A stretch of DNA of 42,533 bases from IMG/VR virus record IMGVR_UViG_3300034071_001167, positions 1 to 42,533 of that record. The stretch is one strand, 5' to 3'. The notes under the pieces were generated by a model, which saw only the letters and a program-made list of their open reading frames with translations, made no database searches and was not told the DNA's origin. The translations under genes were made by a program, and so were the position numbers. Shown here piece by piece: positions 39,055 to 42,533 of the stretch. Origin of the DNA: a virus. The stretch's first letter is position 1. Each line of letters starts with the position of its first letter.

Positions 39055-39358
39055 ACTTCCAAGCATCCTCTAAAATTTTATACAAATAATTTCTGATTTT
39101 TCTTGCATGAGGTTTAGACAAATGACCATATGCTTCTCTCAATTGTTTATGAATTTCATCGGAACCTCCTTCCAAATAATCATCCAAGTCCATTATGAGA
39201 TTGCTTAGATTTGCTGCTGTGGCACTTTCAATAAAATCTTGAGTTTGTTTTTTAGTTGCCTTACTTGATTTTAAATATTCATAAAAATTTAACGAATAAA
39301 TGTTCTGAGAAAAAACATAGTCAATAGATTTTTCCACAACTCCACAAAACTCTTCCAT
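39008..39358 (-). CDS. Conserved hypothetical protein, 116 aa
   Basis: MEEFCGVVEKSIDYVFSQNI, then YSLNFYEYLKSSKATKKQTQ, then a helical YGHLSKPHARKIRNYLYKIL and a basic tail (KSKRPGRKKLTSK). All-helical. It starts on the final base of the glutaredoxin gene, so it is translated from the same message. Seen in cyanophages as a hypothetical; no function known to me. Confidence 0.65.
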   Translation of the reverse strand: MEEFCGVVEKSIDYVFSQNIYSLNFYEYLKSSKATKKQTQDFIESATAANLSNLIMDLDDYLEGGSDEIHKQLREAYGHLSKPHARKIRNYLYKILEDAWKYEKSKRPGRKKLTSK

Positions 39359-39594
39359 TAAACTAAATTATTTTCTTTAAGGTATTTAACAGTATCTATA
39401 CATCCACCAAGTTTTTTGTCATCACAAATCACTTGAGGGAAGGTAGATCTTTGACCAAACTCGGCATAAAATTCTTCACGAGTAAAGTCTCTTCCCAACT
39501 TATAAACAACGTGTTGTAACTCAGTTGTTTCTAATACCTGCTGAACTTTTGTGCAGTATGGACATCCATCCTTTGAATAAACTGTAAATTTCAT
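39358..39594 (-). CDS. Glutaredoxin
   Basis: A 78-residue thioredoxin-fold protein with the active site CPYC at residues 11-14 (DGCPYCTKVQ), a cis-proline motif TFPQV and the GG pair in KKLGGCID. Reduces disulfides, likely donating electrons to ribonucleotide reductase as T4 nrdC-like proteins do. It overlaps speD by 4 nt. Confidence 0.93.
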   Translation of the reverse strand: MKFTVYSKDGCPYCTKVQQVLETTELQHVVYKLGRDFTREEFYAEFGQRSTFPQVICDDKKLGGCIDTVKYLKENNLV

Positions 39595-39941
39595 ACTCCT
39601 CGTTTTAGAACTGTGATGTTGCTTTTGTTACATTGTAATGCATTTACCAGATGTTGGCAAGCTTTATCTGGCATTGTGTGATCTCCACACGTAAAAATAT
39701 CTACGGCAGCATATCTTTTCTCAGGCCAAGTGTGAATGCTAATGTGGCTTTCAGATAATAAACAAACAGCAGTAATTCCTTGTGGAGTAAATTCATACTT
39801 AACTTCTTCCAACAGTGTTGCATTTGCAACTTCAACTGCCTCCCTCAAAGCATTGCTGATGTGTTCAGAATTATTTAAAAGATCCGAATTACATTCACAC
39901 AATTCTGCAATGTGATGTACACCCAATATGTCCTGTATCAT
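39591..39941 (-). CDS. speD: S-adenosylmethionine decarboxylase proenzyme
   Basis: A 116-residue bacterial-type SpeD. The self-processing site is LLSESHISIHTWPE: cleavage between E64 and S65 produces the pyruvoyl group; H70 and C85 sit at the conserved positions. The product supplies decarboxylated SAM for spermidine synthesis, an auxiliary metabolic function found in cyanophages. Start ATG 39941; it shares a message with glutaredoxin downstream. Confidence 0.93.
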   Translation of the reverse strand: MIQDILGVHHIAELCECNSDLLNNSEHISNALREAVEVANATLLEEVKYEFTPQGITAVCLLSESHISIHTWPEKRYAAVDIFTCGDHTMPDKACQHLVNALQCNKSNITVLKRGV

Positions 39942-39968
39942 TTCATACGATAAAACTAGATTAAGTAG

Positions 39969-41141
39969 TTATTTAGAAAATAACTTTTTGATTCTTTTTA
40001 TTAACTCAGAAAAGTAACTTGTATTTGGATCGGGTGGATATTGTCTCTTATACATGCAGTTTGCTGCATCAAGACCAGAATTATAATAGAAGTCATTACG
40101 ATCTACAAATCCATCTGGATTCACATCATCAAACATCCATGTTGCTACATCATCTGGAAAGTCCTTCCAATCTTTTAAGAAATCATCTCTACCCCAAACA
40201 AGACAATACTCATTAATGAATGCACCGTTTGGATATTTGGTCTTATAATCATCTTCATAATTGCCAATTCTAACATTTGGTGCTGACATTGGTTCAATCA
40301 CATAGAATCGTGCTGGTGCATTTTTATAAAGTTGCTTCACCCAATCATAGATGTCATTGGCAATCTTATTTCCTTGACCGTCAAAGATTGGTTGATTCAT
40401 ATCTTCATAAAGTTCTCTAACATCAGCCCAATCATCACATCCCCAATTGCACTGGTCGCAAGGATTTGTTTGTGGATTTTCTGCAAACCAGAATCCAATC
40501 TTCCACTTCCAATATGGAAAACACTTTTTAAGTGCTTGTGACTTACATTCTTTACTGACTGCATTGAGAGCAAGATTATAACCACTTGACGCATAAACAA
40601 AATCAAAGTTGTTAAACTCTGATACTTTCATCGTCTTACCATTGTAAGTGTAAGTATCATCTAAATGTGCTTCTGGATTATCTACAACTGGTGAAATCTT
40701 ATCATCCTTTAAATAGGTGATAGTGGTTGTCATTCTGTTATATAAACTAGCAATCTCACCATTCAAATTTGGATACTGATCAATGTGGTCATGAACATCT
40801 TGAACAATGGCACCCAAGAACCAAGCAATTACTTCTTTTCCTTCAAGTGTTTCGATTGTTGTGATTAAATTGAATGCACTCCAGAAAAGGTCAGAGATAA
40901 ATCCCTGCCCCACCTCCTGATTATCTGCCTCTTCAAGTTTCAAATAGATCTCAGGAATTGCAGAATTCATGTTAGTTTGCAATTCAACAAGAAATTTATT
41001 TAATATTTGAAAGTTTGATCTAATTCTTGGATAATCCATTTTATTATTCACAACTTTCTTATTTAGAGGTTGATTGTAAAGACCAGGCCAAGTATCTCTA
41101 ATAATTTCTGCAAGTTTATAAGGTGTTTCTGAACTAATCAT
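39969..41141 (-). CDS. Protein of unknown function with an EF-hand-like loop, 390 aa
   Basis: No signal peptide; starts MISSETPYKLAEIIRDTWPG. Residues 228-235 hold a cysteine cluster (CDQCNWGC). Residues 339-350 read DVNPDGFVDRND, a full EF-hand-type calcium loop (ligands at 1, 3, 5, 7, 9 and 12) near the C-terminus. The rest is helical with aromatic residues (CFPYWKWKIGFWFAENPQ). It starts on the stop of the transglycosylase-like gene (1-nt overlap), so the two are made together. I do not recognise the family. Confidence 0.7.
   Translation of the reverse strand: MISSETPYKLAEIIRDTWPGLYNQPLNKKVVNNKMDYPRIRSNFQILNKFLVELQTNMNSAIPEIYLKLEEADNQEVGQGFISDLFWSAFNLITTIETLEGKEVIAWFLGAIVQDVHDHIDQYPNLNGEIASLYNRMTTTITYLKDDKISPVVDNPEAHLDDTYTYNGKTMKVSEFNNFDFVYASSGYNLALNAVSKECKSQALKKCFPYWKWKIGFWFAENPQTNPCDQCNWGCDDWADVRELYEDMNQPIFDGQGNKIANDIYDWVKQLYKNAPARFYVIEPMSAPNVRIGNYEDDYKTKYPNGAFINEYCLVWGRDDFLKDWKDFPDDVATWMFDDVNPDGFVDRNDFYYNSGLDAANCMYKRQYPPDPNTSYFSELIKRIKKLFSK
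39970..39976 (-). promoter_or_regulatory. Late promoter-like element CTAAATA
   Basis: Minus-strand CTAAATA lies 28 nt upstream of the speD ATG, overlapping the stop of the 390-aa gene. Spacing is slightly long. Confidence 0.45.
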
Positions 41142-41695
41142 CAGACAAATAGCATTTTTCTTTTTCTTTCTTGATCCAACATCATCATAATTTTATCATT
41201 CTTTGCAGTCTTTCTCACAGAGTCATAGTAATCATAATAACCATTATGAAGTATAATAGCATCTTTCAGAGAACCAGTTTCGTTTTGTAAACGACGAAGT
41301 TTACTTGCAAGTAACCATACAGACACTTCATCGTCTTCCAATAGTTGTTGCTTTGGCGGAAGTCCTTGCCTAACAAGTTCATTGATGCCCAGTTGAGCAA
41401 CTCCAAAGGTCTTTACATCCACTGGTTTACGATGAAGTATCTCTTCATAAAGCACTGCTGCAATCACATTTTCTGGAATGTTAAACTGCTGACTTGCTCT
41501 CTTAATGTAAGGCACCAGAGTTTCCAGTTTCTTATAACTCATCTCCTGTGTAAGTGGAATGTTGGAAACAGTATTACTTATCAGTGTCGGTGTGATTGTT
41601 CTATCCTTCACACCATAGTTACTCAGAGTTTTATTTTGAGACTTTAATGGAACGAATGATAGAAATAAAAGTGCAATTAAAATACTACGTTTCAT
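41141..41695 (-). CDS. Secreted lytic-transglycosylase-like protein, 184 aa
   Basis: An N-terminal signal peptide is clear: MKRSILIALLFLSFVPLKSQ. Residues about 60-155 show the lysozyme/SLT-type order: FNIPENVIAAVLYEEILHRK (candidate catalytic E84 or E85), TFGVAQLGINELVRQ (GLMQ-like), and DAIILHNGYYDYYD (the AxxxYNxG-like end). This suggests a peptidoglycan-cleaving enzyme that reaches the periplasm. The signal peptide would let it act without a holin. Co-translated with the EF-hand protein. Family match is by pattern. Confidence 0.7.
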   Translation of the reverse strand: MKRSILIALLFLSFVPLKSQNKTLSNYGVKDRTITPTLISNTVSNIPLTQEMSYKKLETLVPYIKRASQQFNIPENVIAAVLYEEILHRKPVDVKTFGVAQLGINELVRQGLPPKQQLLEDDEVSVWLLASKLRRLQNETGSLKDAIILHNGYYDYYDSVRKTAKNDKIMMMLDQERKRKMLFV

Positions 41696-41768
41696 AGATC
41701 TTGTGTGACGGACAATATAAACATAAAGATTCCAAAGAGTTGGAAGAGGAGGAGGATATGAAGGAAGG

Positions 41769-42197
41769 TCATTGGTGCTTCTGTAGGTATTTAATCATTT
41801 CCTCCATGAGATTTATATTATCTCCAACTTGACCTAATACCATATTACAATTTCTACAAAGCAACTGACGAACTTTTCCATTCTTATGATCGTGGTCTAC
41901 ACAAAGTTTCTTCCATTTACCATCACCTTCACCTTTGCAAATAGCACAAACACCTTTTTGTTCTTCAAACATCTGTTGATGTTCTTGAAGAGTTATACCA
42001 TAATTTCTCTTTAAATCATTATTCTTGGTGCGTTCTGGATTATCTTGATGTCTTTTTTTAACTCTTGCTTTATCACATTCTTTGCAAGATGAATGTCGAA
42101 CCATATTCACTTTATTCCTTACATAAAAATCCGTAGCAAGTTTTTCCTTACCACAAGTCATACAAGTTCTATAAAGTTCGGAGTAAAGTTTAGTCAT
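41769..42197 (-). CDS. HNH/endonuclease VII-like homing endonuclease, 142 aa
   Basis: Residues 60-140 match the recombination endonuclease VII family: YGITLQEHQQMFEEQ, C84-x2-C87, VDHDHKNG (D101-H102-D103-H104), LLCRNCN with C114 and C117. An extra N-terminal zinc-finger-like set (C12, C15, C38, C41) may help DNA recognition. Its location 66 nt behind an intron-containing psbA parallels the free-standing homing nuclease reported in cyanophage S-PM2, which cuts intronless psbA. It has its own late promoter. A gp49 (resolvase) role is less likely given this context. Confidence 0.8.
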   Translation of the reverse strand: MTKLYSELYRTCMTCGKEKLATDFYVRNKVNMVRHSSCKECDKARVKKRHQDNPERTKNNDLKRNYGITLQEHQQMFEEQKGVCAICKGEGDGKWKKLCVDHDHKNGKVRQLLCRNCNMVLGQVGDNINLMEEMIKYLQKHQ

Positions 42198-42220
42198 TCG
42201 TGTTTTCTTTCGTGCATAAT

Positions 42221-42228
42221 TATTTATA
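42221..42228 (-). promoter_or_regulatory. Late promoter element TATAAATA
   Basis: Minus-strand TATAAATA, the exact T4 late consensus, lies 23 nt upstream of the HNH gene start (42197) and immediately after the psbA terminator. Confidence 0.7.
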
Positions 42229-42254
42229 AAAAAAGGAACTCTAAAGAGTTCCCC
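42228..42254 (-). terminator. psbA terminator
   Basis: Minus strand GGAACTC-TTTA-GAGTTCC followed by seven T (42234-42228). It lies 9 nt after the psbA stop and separates psbA from the HNH gene. Confidence 0.88.
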
Positions 42255-42263
42255 TTTATTATA

Positions 42264-42341
42264 TCATCCGATGGTAGGAGCAGTCAAGGCAACTGGTGTT
42301 GCTTCAACTGATGCTAGATCCAAAGGAAAGTTGTGTGCATT
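42264..42341 (-). CDS. psbA: psbA exon 2 (C-terminus of photosystem II D1), partial
   Basis: The minus strand encodes [20 protein letters not shown] followed by APTIG and TGA. This is the D1 C-terminus; the Mn-cluster ligands H337, D342 and A344 fall in the exact [10 protein letters not shown] stretch, and the tail after A344 is the segment removed by CtpA. D1 keeps photosynthesis going during infection. The exon begins at AAT directly after an intron-like sequence; upstream exon 1 is outside the window. Confidence 0.9.
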   Translation of the reverse strand, partial: NAHNFPLDLASVEATPVALTAPTIG

Positions 42342-42533
42342 CTTGAAATCCCACTGTCGCCAGGGGCAAGGACTATATCATCACCATTTCTGGTGTCGGA
42401 CGCTATTGGCGTATTACGGATGAAGCGTCATCCACCGCCTAGTCTCTGAACCTTCCTTACACGCTTGCAAGGCTTGGCTGCTGATTGTCTACAAGAGAGT
42501 TCCAGCAATTCATCCGATTTAACGAGCGCCATG
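42342..42533 (-). ncRNA. Group I intron in psbA (5' part beyond window)
   Basis: Between the psbA exon 2 and the window end the frame breaks. The 192 nt contain group I intron core sequences: a region GAACTCTCTTGTAGACAATC close to that of the T4 td intron, the P7 strand CAGAGACTA (42448-42440), and the matching ATATAGTCC (42378-42370); the last base is G (42342). An internal guide GCGCTCGT (42529-42522) would pair with an exon 1 ending ACGAGCGT, with a U-G pair at the splice site, which is the expected H-E-R codons of D1. No ORF for an endonuclease lies inside. Confidence 0.88.

Noticed and set aside
41769-42197. Calling the endonuclease VII-like gene gp49 resolvase
   Set aside because: Same fold family, but the extra N-terminal cysteines and location behind intron-bearing psbA favour a homing nuclease.
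42429-42532. Short frame starting MALVKSDELLELS in the intron
   Set aside because: It covers the group I core, including P7; the sequence is explained by RNA structure, and no endonuclease motif is present.

Overview
This window is an AT-rich stretch of a T4-like cyanophage genome (a cyanomyovirus infecting marine Synechococcus or Prochlorococcus). It combines T4 core genes (gp4, gp26/51, gp27-, gp5-, gp48-, gp53- and gp54-like morphogenesis genes, gp32, gp33, gp59) with genes typical of cyanophages: the 3' end of psbA, speD, phoH, thyX, a DUF1825-like gene of cyanobacterial type and two tRNAs. Almost everything is on the minus strand; only a four-gene block (27467-30274) is on the plus strand.

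Layout: 1-15674 is a tail-fibre/adhesin region of five very long or repetitive proteins, the leftmost cut by the window edge and carrying 177-bp FG-GAP-like repeats. 15715-16869 is a small host-promoter-driven island with two tRNAs and four tiny ORFs. 16897-27434 is the baseplate hub region: the functions of T4 gp5 (OB fold, murein hydrolase, spike) are spread over several proteins, with two different wall-degrading enzymes (tail lysozyme and M23 peptidase), followed by gp26, a frameshift-accessed gp51 and a gp54-like protein. 27467-30274 (+) holds gp4, an unknown protein, gp48 and gp53. 30350-35678 is replication, recombination and nucleotide metabolism: gp32, DUF1825, gp59, gp33, a RecB-like nuclease, phoH and thyX. 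35714-39358 holds low-complexity, possibly virion-internal proteins and small unknowns. 39358-42533 holds host-like metabolic genes (glutaredoxin, speD), a secreted lytic-transglycosylase-like protein, a free-standing HNH/endonuclease VII-like gene, and psbA exon 2 preceded by most of a group I intron.

Regulation can be read from the DNA. Late genes carry T4-type late elements (TAAATA core) mostly 22-29 nt upstream of the start codon. Four near-consensus host sigma70 promoters, all with 17-bp spacers, precede the tRNA island, gp32, the thyX operon and a terminator. One promoter is fused with a terminator. The most notable signals are a textbook -1 frameshift cassette (Shine-Dalgarno-like GGAGGG, about 9 nt, then T_TTT_TTC) joining gp26 to a gp51-like frame that has no start codon of its own, and a psbA intron whose internal guide predicts the unseen exon 1 end. 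Family assignments are from recognised motifs, not database searches.
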